64,000 nucleotides of DNA, taken from assembly GCA_963747765.1 (NCBI GenBank), contig CAVVGH010000007.1, positions 186,001-250,000 on the forward strand, in the 5' to 3' direction. This stretch comes from VRUE01 sp963747765 (GTDB lineage Bacteria > Actinomycetota > Thermoleophilia > Solirubrobacterales > 70-9). Positions within the stretch are counted from its first letter, which is position 1; each line of letters starts with the position of its first letter. Shown here piece after piece: positions 49,015-58,179 of the stretch. Under the pieces are notes generated by a model. It ran no database searches. It was given only the letters and a program-made list of their open reading frames with translations, and was not told the DNA's origin. The position numbers and the translations under genes are program-made.

Positions 49015-51330
49015 TCAGTCGATCAGCCGGGCTCGCACGGTCGCGGCGATGTCGATCCGCAGCGCCCGGCGAGTCGCATGGGCGACGGCGAGCAGAGCCA
49101 GCGCGAGGGCCGGGACGATCACCCAGATGAAGCTCGGAGGCTCGGGGTGCAGGCCGATCTCGAACCAGGCTTCGGCAATGCTGTTGGACAGCGGCGAGGC
49201 GATCAGGATTCCCAGCGGAATCGAGAGCGCCGCCGCGACGGCGGTCTGGGTAAGTGCCTCGCCGGCCACCGCGGCCCCGATCTGCGCTCGCCCGTAGCCG
49301 AGCGCCGCGAGCGTTGCGAACTCTCCGCGCCGGTCGAGGAAGGAGAGCGCGAGCGTGGAGACGAGGAAGAGAGCGCCGACGCCAAGGCTGATCGCCTGCA
49401 GGACGGAGATCAGCCCAGTCAGCTCCTTGATCATTTCGCGCTCGGCGCTCTGCGCCGAGCGCCTGGACGTCACACGGGCGACGGCCGACAGCCGGCGCAG
49501 GCGCCGTGCGGCTGCCGAGCCGGCCTCGACCAGCATGCTGGTTGCCAGGCCCGGTGAGCCGAGCAGCCTGCCCGCCTGCCCTCGCGGCAGATAGCTGGTG
49601 CTGGTTGCCAGCGTGCGGGCGATGCCGGTCACCGCCAGCCTCGCGTGCGCCGCGGGCGTGCCGACCCACAGCTCCTCGCCGACCCGGGCGTGCAGGTCGC
49701 GCGCCGTTTGTTCGCTGATCACCATCCTGCTCCGCGACGGGGGGGATCCGACCGTCAGGTCGAGGTGCAGCAGGGCGGGGCCGGCGGGCAGGCCGGCCAG
49801 TTGCACGTCGGCGCCTCGGCCGGTCGCGCTGCGCAGGTGGGCCGGCCCCTTGATCGTCGCCTCGACCCGGGTTGCCCCCGCGCCGCGGGCCAGCTCCACC
49901 GCCCGTGGGGAGCGCAGCGGCCGCGCCAGGTCGACCGAGTAGCTCCAGCCCTGCTGGGTGAACTCGGCGTCGACGGCATTGTTCGTGGAGGAGACGAGTA
50001 TGTTGAGCGCGGCCCCGAGGCCGATCGCGGCGCCGATGCTGACCACGGTCGCGGCGCTCAGCAGGGGCCGGCGCAGCAGGGTGCGCGTCGCGTAGACCAC
50101 CGCGGGGGGGCCGAGTGCAGTGGCGTTCTGGAGCCAGGCCGGCAAGCCGAAGCTGGAGAGCCGCTCCCCGCGCATCGCCTGGGTCGGGCTGAGGCGGGAT
50201 AGGCGGTAGGCGGGGACGACCGCGGCGACCATCGTCGCTCCGATCGCCAGTCCAGCCGCGAGCGCGAGGGGTCCGGCAGCCAGGGCATGCGAGGTGGCCG
50301 GGAAGCCGACCGTGTTCGAGTACTCCTCGGCGACCAGGCGCCCGACCCCAACCGTGACCGCGATCGCCAGCAGCCCTCCCGCGAAGGCGAGGAAGGCGGC
50401 CGGCAGCAGCACGGTGGCGATCACCGTGCGCGGCGGGTAGCCGAGCGCCAGCAGCGCTCCAAGCTCGCGCCGCTGCGAGTTGACCAGCCGGTGCAGGCTG
50501 AGCACGATCAGCAGCAGTCCGACGAGGGCGAAGATCGTGCCCATCACCGGTGCGAAGGTGGAGAAGGCGTGGATGTCGGCGTTGGTGAGCCGCAGGCTGT
50601 ACTGCTGCGATCGCGGCGTGATCCGTGCCACGGGCAGCCCCGCCACGAGCCGTTCGCTGCGGCGTCCCGACCGTCCGCCGGGCAGGTCGACGGCGAGGTC
50701 GTTGACGCGGTTCGCGAGGCCGGTCATTCGCTGCAGGGCACCGCGTGGCAGGAAGACGACCGCCAGCGAGCCCGGGGCCGGGACCAGGTAGTCCGGGTTG
50801 GCGGTGGCAAGCAGGTACTCGGGGCTGCGGGCAAGCCCGCGGATGCGCAGCTCGACACGGCGATCGCCGAGGCGCAGGTGGAGTCGGTCGCCGGGGCGCA
50901 GGTCAAAACGCGCCGCGAAGTCGGGGTCCAGCAGGGCTCCGTGTGGGGCTTTCGAGTTGAGCTGATGGCCTTCGGTCACCGCGAGCGTGTTGAGCCGCGC
51001 GGCCGGGTTCATGCCGATCACTTCGGCGGCCGGCTGCGAGCCGCCCCGCGGCAGCGCGGTCCCGGAGAGAATCAGGCGCGCCTCGGCCGGCCGCGCGGCG
51101 ACCAGGCGCGCGCGTCGCAGCAGTGTCCGCTGCGCCAGGGGGCGCTGCAGGCGCACGTCGAGGTCGGCCAACCGCTGCTGCGCGTAGAAGGCGTCGCGGG
51201 TGCGTTCCACGTCGTGGAGCGCAAGCGAGATCCCCGCGGAGGCGCCCACCCCGGTGCCGATAACGGCGATGATCAGGAGCGCCCTCACTCCCATGGCACG
51301 CAGGTCGCGGCGGGCCTTGCGCAAGAGCAT
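49015..51330 (-). CDS. FtsX-type ABC exporter permease
   Basis: 771 residues. N-terminal helix (ALLIIAVIGTGVGASAGISL), a large outer (MacB-PCD-like) domain, and two FtsX membrane blocks (VMGTIFALVGLLLIVLSLHR ... and SLGVGALFLVSTLALSFLDR ...). This is the MacB/LolCE class that moves lipids, lipoproteins or peptides using force from a partner ATPase. ATG 51330 overlaps the ATPase stop. Cargo unknown. Confidence 0.87.
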   Translation of the reverse strand: MLLRKARRDLRAMGVRALLIIAVIGTGVGASAGISLALHDVERTRDAFYAQQRLADLDVRLQRPLAQRTLLRRARLVAARPAEARLILSGTALPRGGSQPAAEVIGMNPAARLNTLAVTEGHQLNSKAPHGALLDPDFAARFDLRPGDRLHLRLGDRRVELRIRGLARSPEYLLATANPDYLVPAPGSLAVVFLPRGALQRMTGLANRVNDLAVDLPGGRSGRRSERLVAGLPVARITPRSQQYSLRLTNADIHAFSTFAPVMGTIFALVGLLLIVLSLHRLVNSQRRELGALLALGYPPRTVIATVLLPAAFLAFAGGLLAIAVTVGVGRLVAEEYSNTVGFPATSHALAAGPLALAAGLAIGATMVAAVVPAYRLSRLSPTQAMRGERLSSFGLPAWLQNATALGPPAVVYATRTLLRRPLLSAATVVSIGAAIGLGAALNILVSSTNNAVDAEFTQQGWSYSVDLARPLRSPRAVELARGAGATRVEATIKGPAHLRSATGRGADVQLAGLPAGPALLHLDLTVGSPPSRSRMVISEQTARDLHARVGEELWVGTPAAHARLAVTGIARTLATSTSYLPRGQAGRLLGSPGLATSMLVEAGSAAARRLRRLSAVARVTSRRSAQSAEREMIKELTGLISVLQAISLGVGALFLVSTLALSFLDRRGEFATLAALGYGRAQIGAAVAGEALTQTAVAAALSIPLGILIASPLSNSIAEAWFEIGLHPEPPSFIWVIVPALALALLAVAHATRRALRIDIAATVRARLID

Positions 51331-52019
51331 CAGATCGCCGCCGCCTCCACGAGGCGCCCGTGAGAGAGATGGACGGCTCGCTTCCCCTCCTCGGCGAGTA
51401 TCGGGTTGTGGCTGACCACCACGAACGTCGTTCCGGTCGCCCTGTTCAGCTCCTGCATCAGGTCGAGGACGTCGGCGGCCGTCTCCTCGTCGAGGTTTCC
51501 GGTCGGCTCGTCGGCCAGCAGAAGCTGCGGCTGCTTGCCCAGGGCGCGTGCGATGGCGACGCGCTGCTGCTCACCGCCCGAAAGCTGCGACGGGAACCTG
51601 TCGCCCATCGAGCCGAGTCCGACGCGCGCCAGCAGCGAGCGCGCCGCCCGGCGGGCCGGCTCACGGGCGACGCCTGCCACTCGGATGCCGGCCTCGACGT
51701 TCTCCCGGGCGGTGAGGGTGGGGAGGAGGTTGTAGAACTGGAAGACGAATCCGACCGAGCGGGCTCGGTAGGCGGTCAGCGCGGCGCGATCGGCCCCGGT
51801 GAGGTCGACGCCGCAGGCGTGCACGGTGCCGGTGTCGGCCGTATCGAGACCGCCGATCAGGTTCAGCAGGGTGGTCTTGCCGCAGCCAGAGGGACCGAGG
51901 ACGACAACGAACTCGCCCGCCGCCATCTCAAGCGAGAGGCCGTCGAGCACCAGCTGGCGCCCGGCCCCGCTGCCGTAGGACTTGCCGACGCTCTCCAGCC
52001 TGACGAGCGGATCAGGCAC
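51330..52019 (-). CDS. MacB/LolD-type ABC ATPase
   Basis: 229 residues. Walker A GPSGCGKTT, Q-loop FVFQFYNLLPTLT, signature LSGGEQQRV, Walker B LLLADEPTGNLD, H-loop VVSHN. The FQ..NLLP and ADEPTGNLD segments are those of the MacB/LolD/FtsE group, which pair with FtsX-type permeases. The start overlaps the TetR gene by eight bases; the three genes form one unit. Confidence 0.9.
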   Translation of the reverse strand: MPDPLVRLESVGKSYGSGAGRQLVLDGLSLEMAAGEFVVVLGPSGCGKTTLLNLIGGLDTADTGTVHACGVDLTGADRAALTAYRARSVGFVFQFYNLLPTLTARENVEAGIRVAGVAREPARRAARSLLARVGLGSMGDRFPSQLSGGEQQRVAIARALGKQPQLLLADEPTGNLDEETAADVLDLMQELNRATGTTFVVVSHNPILAEEGKRAVHLSHGRLVEAAAI

Positions 52020-52641
52020 GGTCGCCGCCGCCTTCGCTTCGCCGCCGGGGTGCCGCCCCCTCCAGGAAGAGGCCGGTCATCAGCGTGGGAATCTGCTCGA
52101 GGGTCGGCCAGGCGCCGTCCGAGCCCCAGTGCTGGATCAGCGCCAGGTCGCCGAAGCCGACGAAGACCAGCGCCAGCTCCTCGATTGAGATGTCGCTACG
52201 CACCTCGCCTCGCCGCACGCCGTCGGCGAGAATTTCCTGAATGCGTGCGATGAAGGGCGCTGCCGCCTCCAGCACTCGCGGGTAGAAACGCGGGTTGGGG
52301 GTCAGCACCTCGCGTACCAGCACCCGCGCGAACGCCTCGTGGGCCTGCGCCCACGCCACGTCGGAGGCGAGCGCGGCGCTCAGCCGGGCGCGGGTCGATG
52401 CCTCGGGGGGAACGTCCCCGGCACCGCCGGCGGCCAGCGCGCAGGCCTCCTCGACGACAGCCAGGAAAAGCGCCTCCTTGGAGGGGAAGTGGTTGTAGAC
52501 GGTGCCCTTGGCAAAGCCGGCCGCCACCGAGATCTCATTGATGTTCGCGTCGTCGAGTCCCTTGCGGGCGAACTCGTTCGCGGCGGCGTCAAGCAGGCGC
52601 CTGCGGTTCTCGCTTTTGGCCTCTTCGGTTAGGCGGGGCAT
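52012..52641 (-). CDS. TetR-family regulator of the ABC exporter
   Basis: 209 residues. HTH in NRRRLLDAAANEFARKGLDD followed by ANINEISVAAGFAKGTVYNHFPSKEAL (split here as it is longer than one helix). First gene of the TetR-ATPase-permease unit. An inverted repeat (ATGGGTG-6-CACCCAT) lies 28 bases upstream, so autoregulation is probable; the inducer would be the exported compound. Confidence 0.88.
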   Translation of the reverse strand: MPRLTEEAKSENRRRLLDAAANEFARKGLDDANINEISVAAGFAKGTVYNHFPSKEALFLAVVEEACALAAGGAGDVPPEASTRARLSAALASDVAWAQAHEAFARVLVREVLTPNPRFYPRVLEAAAPFIARIQEILADGVRRGEVRSDISIEELALVFVGFGDLALIQHWGSDGAWPTLEQIPTLMTGLFLEGAAPRRRSEGGGDRA

Positions 52642-52668
52642 CGATGGCCAATCTGGCCTGGCAATAAA

Positions 52669-52688
52669 ATGGGTGACTGCCCACCCAT
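52669..52688. promoter_or_regulatory. TetR operator
   Basis: ATGGGTG (52669-52675) and CACCCAT (52682-52688) with six bases between, in an AT-rich stretch immediately upstream of the TetR start. Confidence 0.6.
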
Positions 52689-52762
52689 ATTAACAGCGGC
52701 GACTTCGCGGCTCATCGCCCTGGGGCACCTGCCCGTCCCGGAGCGCGGTCAGGCGCGAACGG

Positions 52763-53743
52763 TCACTCGACCACAGGCCCCTGTGGTGAGGTGAGCGTTT
52801 GGCGCTTCCCGGCGAGCAGCACCGCGGTCGCTCCGGCAACCAGCAGCCACAGAAGGGTGCCGACCGCAAGGTGGGCGACGACGAGGGCGCTGTGCTCCCC
52901 CAGCCATACGTTCGCGGCGCCGAGCAGCACCTGAAGCGCCAGCACCATGACGATGACGGCAGGCAGGCGGCCGAGCGCGCGGCGCCGGCGCAGCAGCAGT
53001 GCGAATGCCACGATTGCCAGCACGGCGAGAAGCATCGCCATGCGGTGCACCAGCTGGATGTCGACCATTTCGCCGCTTCCCAGGGGCAGCAGGGAGCCAT
53101 TGCAGGTGGGGAACTCCTCGCCGCAGGCGAGGTGCGCCCCCTCGGCCGGCTGACCGCCCGGGGCGCCGTGGCCCTGTGTGCCCGCAACGATGCCGCCGGT
53201 CACGATTGCCGTCAGCAGCAGGGCGCAGGCGGTGGCGCTGACGGCAAGCAGGGGGCGCAGCGTCGGGGCTGGGACGGGACGGTTGGACCGCGTGGCGGTG
53301 AACAGAACGAGCAGCACACCGAGCAGCAGCATCGCGGTGCCCAGGTGCGCCGCCACGAGTGTCGTTTCAAGCCCGTGCTCGACGGTCAGGCCACCGAGCA
53401 CCGCCTGTCCGACGACGAGCAGGACGGCGACCGCCGCACCGCCGACGAGCAGGTGCCGGTCCCGCAGCTGGCGCAGCGCCTGCCAGAGGACTGCCGCGAG
53501 CAGGACGACCACGAGCGCTGCGAGGAAGCGGTGCGAGTACTCGAGCACGGTGTGTACCTGCTCGGTCGGAACGAGCCGGCCGCCGCACAGCGGCCATCCC
53601 TGCAGGCCGGCGCCGGCGGGCCCGCAGCCCAACCCCGCGTTCCGGACCCGGACGACCGTGCCGACGACGATCAGCAGGAACGTCGCGAGGATCGCGGCGC
53701 CGACCAGCCGGCGGAACCGCCGGAGGGCAGCGTCAGGTGCCAA
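52763..53743 (-). CDS. ctaA: Heme A synthase (COX15/CtaA family)
   Basis: 326 residues, eight helices in two homologous four-helix halves. Conserved histidines lie in LEYSHRFLAA and AHLGTAML in the first half and LVHRMAMLLA and AHLAVGTLLW in the second. Cys pairs occur in the outer loops (LGCGPAG...LCGG, LACGEEFPTC). It oxidises heme O to heme A for aa3 oxidases. TTG 53743 is the best start because the first helix follows it. No oxidase subunits are in the window. Confidence 0.87.
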   Translation of the reverse strand: MAPDAALRRFRRLVGAAILATFLLIVVGTVVRVRNAGLGCGPAGAGLQGWPLCGGRLVPTEQVHTVLEYSHRFLAALVVVLLAAVLWQALRQLRDRHLLVGGAAVAVLLVVGQAVLGGLTVEHGLETTLVAAHLGTAMLLLGVLLVLFTATRSNRPVPAPTLRPLLAVSATACALLLTAIVTGGIVAGTQGHGAPGGQPAEGAHLACGEEFPTCNGSLLPLGSGEMVDIQLVHRMAMLLAVLAIVAFALLLRRRRALGRLPAVIVMVLALQVLLGAANVWLGEHSALVVAHLAVGTLLWLLVAGATAVLLAGKRQTLTSPQGPVVE

Positions 53744-53888
53744 GGGGTCGAGGCTCGGTCATTGCGGACCGAAACCTAGGCAGGGAGCCGGGATCGCAAA
53801 TCCGAACAGCCCCCGAGCCAGACTGGGGTGCCGCCCGCCCACGCAGGGTGGTCAACCCCGATGGGCACTCGGTACTTTCCCCGCCGCG

Positions 53889-54356
53889 CTATGGCTTGAA
53901 GACCATCAGCGCCAGAATCACCACCACGAGCAGCGCCGAAAGGTAGTTCGCGGCAAGCGAGAGACGGTCGTCGAGCAGGGCGCGCAGCTCGGCGCTTGCC
54001 GGCTTCCCCTCCCGCGCCAGGCGCGCGGCCAGCCGGCGGGCCTGTTTCGGTCGCTGGCCCCCGAGACCGCCCAGCAGCACCGAGGCGCCGTAGAGCCCCA
54101 GGGCCCACGCGATCCAGCCGGCGCCGTAGCCAAACCCGGTCAGGTTGACGAGCCAGAGGCCGAAGCCGAGCACAAGGAGGCCGCCGACCAGGACGAGCAC
54201 CACGCCGAACCGCGTCAGGCCGAGCATCAGAGCCACCTCCGCCGGCCGCTCCCGGCGACGGGCGGCCTCGAAGGCGACCCCGGCGACCACGATCCCCGCA
54301 ACGAACAGCAGGGCGCCGAGCACGTGAAAGAAGAGCGCTATCTCGAGGTCATGCAT
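53889..54356 (-). CDS. Four-helix membrane protein (DUF2269-like)
   Basis: 155 residues, four hydrophobic helices (IALFFHVLGALLFVAGIVVA; FGVVLVLVGGLLVLGFGLWL; GWIAWALGLYGASVLLGGLG; NYLSALLVVVILALMVF). The FHVLGALLFVAG start resembles DUF2269/CopD-like small membrane proteins. ATG 54356 overlaps the flavoprotein 3' end by eight bases, so it ends the nitrate operon. Function unknown; a heme- or quinone-linked role is possible. Confidence 0.7.
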   Translation of the reverse strand: MHDLEIALFFHVLGALLFVAGIVVAGVAFEAARRRERPAEVALMLGLTRFGVVLVLVGGLLVLGFGLWLVNLTGFGYGAGWIAWALGLYGASVLLGGLGGQRPKQARRLAARLAREGKPASAELRALLDDRLSLAANYLSALLVVVILALMVFKP

Positions 54357-55521
54357 CCGTTGCCTCCAGTTGCAGGGCGATGGCGTCGGGGGGAGGCCAT
54401 CCCGGAGCGCCGTGCAGGGCGAGGAGGTGACCGAGGCGGCGACCGGCGATCTTCGTCGGCGCCCAGCCCGTTGCATCCACCCGAGCCGACGAGCTGGTGG
54501 CCGGGCTGCGCAGGACCTCAGCCCGCAGGTAGCGGGGGGCGCGACCGGCAAGGAGGAGGCCGTTCAGGACGGGACGGAACGGCTGCGGCTCGGGACCGTG
54601 GCCGAGGTCGGCAGCGATCGCCTCGGCGGCGGCGTCGGCCTGCTGGGCGGCGAGCCCACCCTGCTTCAGCGGGAAGCTCGTGATGTCGCCGGCCGCGTAG
54701 ACCCCCGCCAGGCTTTCGACGCGGCAGTGCGGGTCGACCGGGATGAAGCCGCGGTCGTCGGCGGGGAGGCCGGCGAGCTTGGGGGCGACGACCTGTGGCA
54801 GGGCGAGCACCGCGTCGGCGGGGATGGGCTCACCGCTCTCCACCACGAGGCGCCCCGGCTCGGCGCGGACCGGAACGGCGCTGTGGAAGGCGACCTTGCG
54901 GAGTCGCAGGATCTCCTCGACCGCCTCGCCGGCCCGCTCGTCGAAGGTGCTGGCCGGCCTCTGCTCGGGCGTGACCAGCGCCACCTCGGTAGCGACGCCT
55001 TGCTCGTCGAAGTGAGCGCTTGCCATCAGGGCCAGCTCGTAGGCCGGCAGCTCCCACACGACACCCGGTGGCACGGCGACGACAAGGCGCCGGAGCCGGC
55101 CCGCCTCGGCCTCCTGCAGCAGACGCCGGACGTCCTCGCTTGCCCGCGAGCCCGAGAAGGTGATGGAACCGGGCACCGCCTCGCGCCGGGTGGCGCCGAC
55201 GGCGACGAGCAGCGCGTCATAGCCGAGCGTGCGTCCCGCGCTGGTGCGCACCTCCCGGCGCGCGGCGTCGAGGGCCTCGAACGCGTCGGGGATCATCTCG
55301 ACCTGGCGCCCGTCCAGCAGCTCGGACAGCTCGAAACGGTGCGCCCGGCCCAGGCCGAACGGCTCGGCGACCGACAGCGGCCGATACTCGAAGCGCGGTT
55401 TGGGCGCCAGCAGCGCCAGGTCCAGCGGTGGCTCCGCGATCTCCCCGAGGGAGAGCACCGCCTCCAGCGCGGCGACGCCCCCACCGGCTATCAGGATCCT
55501 GGGCGGCTCAGCAGCGCCCAC
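54349..55521 (-). CDS. FAD-dependent pyridine nucleotide-disulphide-type oxidoreductase, SQR/NDH-2-like
   Basis: 390 residues. Dinucleotide-binding ILIAGGGVAALEAVLSL, RFEYRPLSVAEPF, DALLVAVGATRRE, and the second FAD segment VYAAGDITSFPLKQGGLAAQ match sulfide:quinone reductases and type-II NADH dehydrogenases. The redox Cys pair of true SQR is not evident, so sulfide oxidation is not supported. GTG 55521 is chosen; the frame further upstream overlaps narK out of frame. It lies 24 bases after narK. It may feed electrons to quinone for nitrate reduction. Confidence 0.78.
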   Translation of the reverse strand: MGAAEPPRILIAGGGVAALEAVLSLGEIAEPPLDLALLAPKPRFEYRPLSVAEPFGLGRAHRFELSELLDGRQVEMIPDAFEALDAARREVRTSAGRTLGYDALLVAVGATRREAVPGSITFSGSRASEDVRRLLQEAEAGRLRRLVVAVPPGVVWELPAYELALMASAHFDEQGVATEVALVTPEQRPASTFDERAGEAVEEILRLRKVAFHSAVPVRAEPGRLVVESGEPIPADAVLALPQVVAPKLAGLPADDRGFIPVDPHCRVESLAGVYAAGDITSFPLKQGGLAAQQADAAAEAIAADLGHGPEPQPFRPVLNGLLLAGRAPRYLRAEVLRSPATSSSARVDATGWAPTKIAGRRLGHLLALHGAPGWPPPDAIALQLEATDA

Positions 55522-55544
55522 GGACGCTTTCCCGGCAGGACCGC

Positions 55545-56831
55545 TCAGCTGTGCGCACCGAGCGTCCCCCGGCTCGAGTCGGGGGGTGGAGGCCCAAGTC
55601 GCCCAACCCCCCCGGCTCCACCGCCGCCGGGCTTCGGCGTGGGCTTTCCAGCCCTCATCGACAGGGCGAGCCCTGCGGACATCCATGCGAAGGCGACGAG
55701 GAATACGAAGGCCATGGTGAAGGTGCCGGTGGCGTCCTTGACGATACCCAGGACGAGCGGGGGAAAGAATCCACCCATGCCCCCGGCTGCTCCGACGATG
55801 CCGGTCACCGAGCCGGTCGAGTGGGGGAACTGGTGTGGGACGAGCTTGAACACGGCGCCGTTGCCCATGCCCAGGAAGCTCGCCATGCTGAGGCAGAACA
55901 GGGTCACGGGGACGATTGCCGGGTCGGTTGCCTGCCAGGAGAGGCCGACGGCGTCGAGGCCGACGCCCGCAAAGGCGATGGTCAGGACGGTGGAGGCCTG
56001 GAGACGGTCGGATAGCCAGCCCCCGATCGGCCGGGCCAGCGTGGCGATGACGGTGAACCCCGCCGCGCGCAGGCCGGCATCGGTCAGCGAGAGATCGAAC
56101 CAGTCGTGGAGCAGCTTGGGGAGGAAGATCGCCATCGCCACGAACCCGCCGAAGGTGACGAAGTAGAAGAACGCGAGCTGCCACAGCGGCCAGCCCGAGC
56201 GCAGCACCTGGCGGTACTCGGGACGCGAGTGACGAACCACCGGAGCGTTGTGCGCGGCGGAGAGCCAGAGCAGGGTGAACGCCCCGATCACGGCGCCAAA
56301 CGCAATCCCCGCCGAGAGCTGGCCGAACCGCGTATAGAGGAACGGAATCGAGAAGGCGGCCACCGCCGTGCCGATGTTGCCGATGCCGTAGACGCCAAGC
56401 GCGTAGCCCTGGCGTTTGGGCGGGTACCAGTCGGCGACGAACGGGATGCCAATCGCAAACGAGGCACCGGCCACGCCCAGCAGAAAGCCGGCGGCGAGGA
56501 GAGCCGCGTAGCTCGTGGCGAAACCGATCAGGAGCGCGGCCCCCGCCGAGTACGCCAGCATGACCGTGAAGATCGCACGTCCGCCGACCTTGTCGGTGAG
56601 CCAGCCGAGCGGGATCCGGAGCAGGGAGCCGAGCACAACCGGGATCGCGATCATCACCGCGGTCTCCGTGTTGGAGAGGTCGAGCTTGTCCTGGACCTTG
56701 GGGGCCAGGGGAGCGAGCATGCCCCAGGCCGAGAAGCAGACGGCGAATGCCGCGGTGGCCAGCGCCAGGTTGCGACCGGAGCCGGCCGTGTCCGGTGCTC
56801 CCGGGCCCCCGGCGGCGTCGTGCGAGCTCAT
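55545..56831 (-). CDS. narK: Nitrate/nitrite transporter (MFS)
   Basis: 428 residues, twelve helices. Nitrate-porter marks: SAWGMLAPLAPKVQDKLDLS, GWLTDKVGGR loop, GVAGASFAIGIPFVADWYPP and GNGAVFKLVPHQFP with the conserved GNG and Gly-rich GIVGAAGGMGGFFPP nitrate signatures. It imports nitrate and/or exports nitrite. ATG 56831 overlaps the narI stop (ATGA). The C-terminal tail is Pro/Gly-rich. Confidence 0.9.
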   Translation of the reverse strand: MSSHDAAGGPGAPDTAGSGRNLALATAAFAVCFSAWGMLAPLAPKVQDKLDLSNTETAVMIAIPVVLGSLLRIPLGWLTDKVGGRAIFTVMLAYSAGAALLIGFATSYAALLAAGFLLGVAGASFAIGIPFVADWYPPKRQGYALGVYGIGNIGTAVAAFSIPFLYTRFGQLSAGIAFGAVIGAFTLLWLSAAHNAPVVRHSRPEYRQVLRSGWPLWQLAFFYFVTFGGFVAMAIFLPKLLHDWFDLSLTDAGLRAAGFTVIATLARPIGGWLSDRLQASTVLTIAFAGVGLDAVGLSWQATDPAIVPVTLFCLSMASFLGMGNGAVFKLVPHQFPHSTGSVTGIVGAAGGMGGFFPPLVLGIVKDATGTFTMAFVFLVAFAWMSAGLALSMRAGKPTPKPGGGGAGGVGRLGPPPPDSSRGTLGAHS

Positions 56832-57526
56832 GATGTGACGATCTCCTTTGCTCTTGGGCGATAGAGGACGGGACTGCGCCGCAGGTAGGCGATCGGTGCC
56901 GACCAGGCGTGGACCAGCCGGCTGAACGGCCACAGGGCGAAGAGGAGAAGCGCTCCGATTGCGTGCAGCTGATAGATGAGCGGCGCCCCGGACATCAGCT
57001 CGGGGTCGGGGCTCAAGATGAAGATGCTGCGGAACCAGGGGCCGACCGTCTCGCGGTAGTCGTAGCCGCCACCCAGCAGGTTGACGCCGATCGTCGCCCA
57101 CATCCCGGTGAGGACCACCAGGCCGAGCAGCAGATAGGTGAGCCGGTCCACGCCGGTCGTGGTGCGGCGCACCCGGGGGACGGTGAAGCGCCGGTAGAGG
57201 AGGATTGCGAAGCCGAGGGTCATCGCGATCCCTGCGGTCGTCCCGGCGCCAACCGAGACCACGTGGTAGGTGTGCTCGGAGACGCCGGCGGCGTCGGTGA
57301 CGGCCTTCGGCACCAGGATGCCGAGCACGTGCCCTCCGATCACCGCAAGCAGGCCGAGGTGAAAGAGCGGGCTGCCGATTCGCAGCAGCCGCCGCTCCAG
57401 CAGCTGGGTGGAACGGGTCGTCCAGGTGAGCTTGCCGGCGCGCACCCGCCAGATGTGACCGACGACGAAGACCGCCAGGCAGGTGTAGGGCACCGCCACC
57501 CAGAGCGTCAGGGCACCGCCGCTCAT
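56828..57526 (-). CDS. narI: Nitrate reductase gamma subunit (cytochrome b)
   Basis: 232 residues, five helices. Heme b ligand histidines are in GSPLFHLGLLAVIGGHVLGI and in IYQLHAIGALLLFALWPFSR with RLVHAWSAP. This subunit oxidises menaquinol at the outer face and passes electrons to NarH. ATG 57526 overlaps the narJ stop (ATGA). Confidence 0.92.
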   Translation of the reverse strand: MSGGALTLWVAVPYTCLAVFVVGHIWRVRAGKLTWTTRSTQLLERRLLRIGSPLFHLGLLAVIGGHVLGILVPKAVTDAAGVSEHTYHVVSVGAGTTAGIAMTLGFAILLYRRFTVPRVRRTTTGVDRLTYLLLGLVVLTGMWATIGVNLLGGGYDYRETVGPWFRSIFILSPDPELMSGAPLIYQLHAIGALLLFALWPFSRLVHAWSAPIAYLRRSPVLYRPRAKEIVTS

Positions 57527-58179
57527 ACGACGGCCCCGGTGAGGCGCCCGGCGCCCGGCGCGGGGACCCGCGATCCGCACGATGCCGGCATCACCTCTGG
57601 TGGGGCGAAGGGCTCGAGGCCGACGGTCTCGGTCGGCGGGCCCGCCGCGGCGATCCTGCGGGCATCCTCCAGCTCGGCCTCCGAGGGGGCCGGGAGGAGC
57701 TCGCAGACCGCGTCGAGGAGCGCTGCGTAGGGACTGCCTTCGCCGTGCAGGGCGGCCCGCACGACCTCGAGCGCCGGGCGGAAGCTGCACAGAACCTCGA
57801 TTCCCGCCTCGGGAGCGAGATGGGCGAACTCAAGGATCGCCGGCAGGTGGTCCGGCAGCGCGTTGGCGGCGAGCTCCAGCCCTCCATCGCGGTAGTGGCG
57901 CTTCAGCTGCAGCATCGCCATACCGCGCTGGCGGCGGTCGCCGTAGGCGTGGAAGCTCAGGTAGAGGGTGCAGCGCTTGGCGAAGTCGAAAGTCTCCACG
58001 TACTGGCGCTGGGCGGCGGCAGGTTCGAGCGCTTCGCGCTGGGCGAGGGTTGCGAGGATCGCGTCGCGCGCCGGCGTGTCCGGCAGGGCGTCAGCTGCCT
58101 CGCGAAGCTGGTCGGAGCAGGAGAGCAGCTCATCGTCGGGGTAGTCGAGGAGCAGCGAGAGGATCCGCCAGGCGGTCAT
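57523..58179 (-). CDS. narJ: Nitrate reductase assembly chaperone
   Basis: 218 residues, all helical NarJ/TorD-like. LLLDYPDDELL, YVETFDFAKRCTLYLSFHAY and GDRRQRGMAMLQLKRHYRDGG (conserved Asp-Arg-Arg region) match the family. It holds NarGH during molybdenum cofactor insertion. The C-terminal about 40 residues are Pro-rich and extra. Overlaps narH and narI by four bases each. Confidence 0.92.
   Translation of the reverse strand: MTAWRILSLLLDYPDDELLSCSDQLREAADALPDTPARDAILATLAQREALEPAAAQRQYVETFDFAKRCTLYLSFHAYGDRRQRGMAMLQLKRHYRDGGLELAANALPDHLPAILEFAHLAPEAGIEVLCSFRPALEVVRAALHGEGSPYAALLDAVCELLPAPSEAELEDARRIAAAGPPTETVGLEPFAPPEVMPASCGSRVPAPGAGRLTGAVV

Noticed and set aside
54349..55521. True sulfide:quinone reductase
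   Set aside because: The conserved catalytic cysteines are not apparent; only the FAD-binding parts match, so a general SQR/NDH-2-like label is used.
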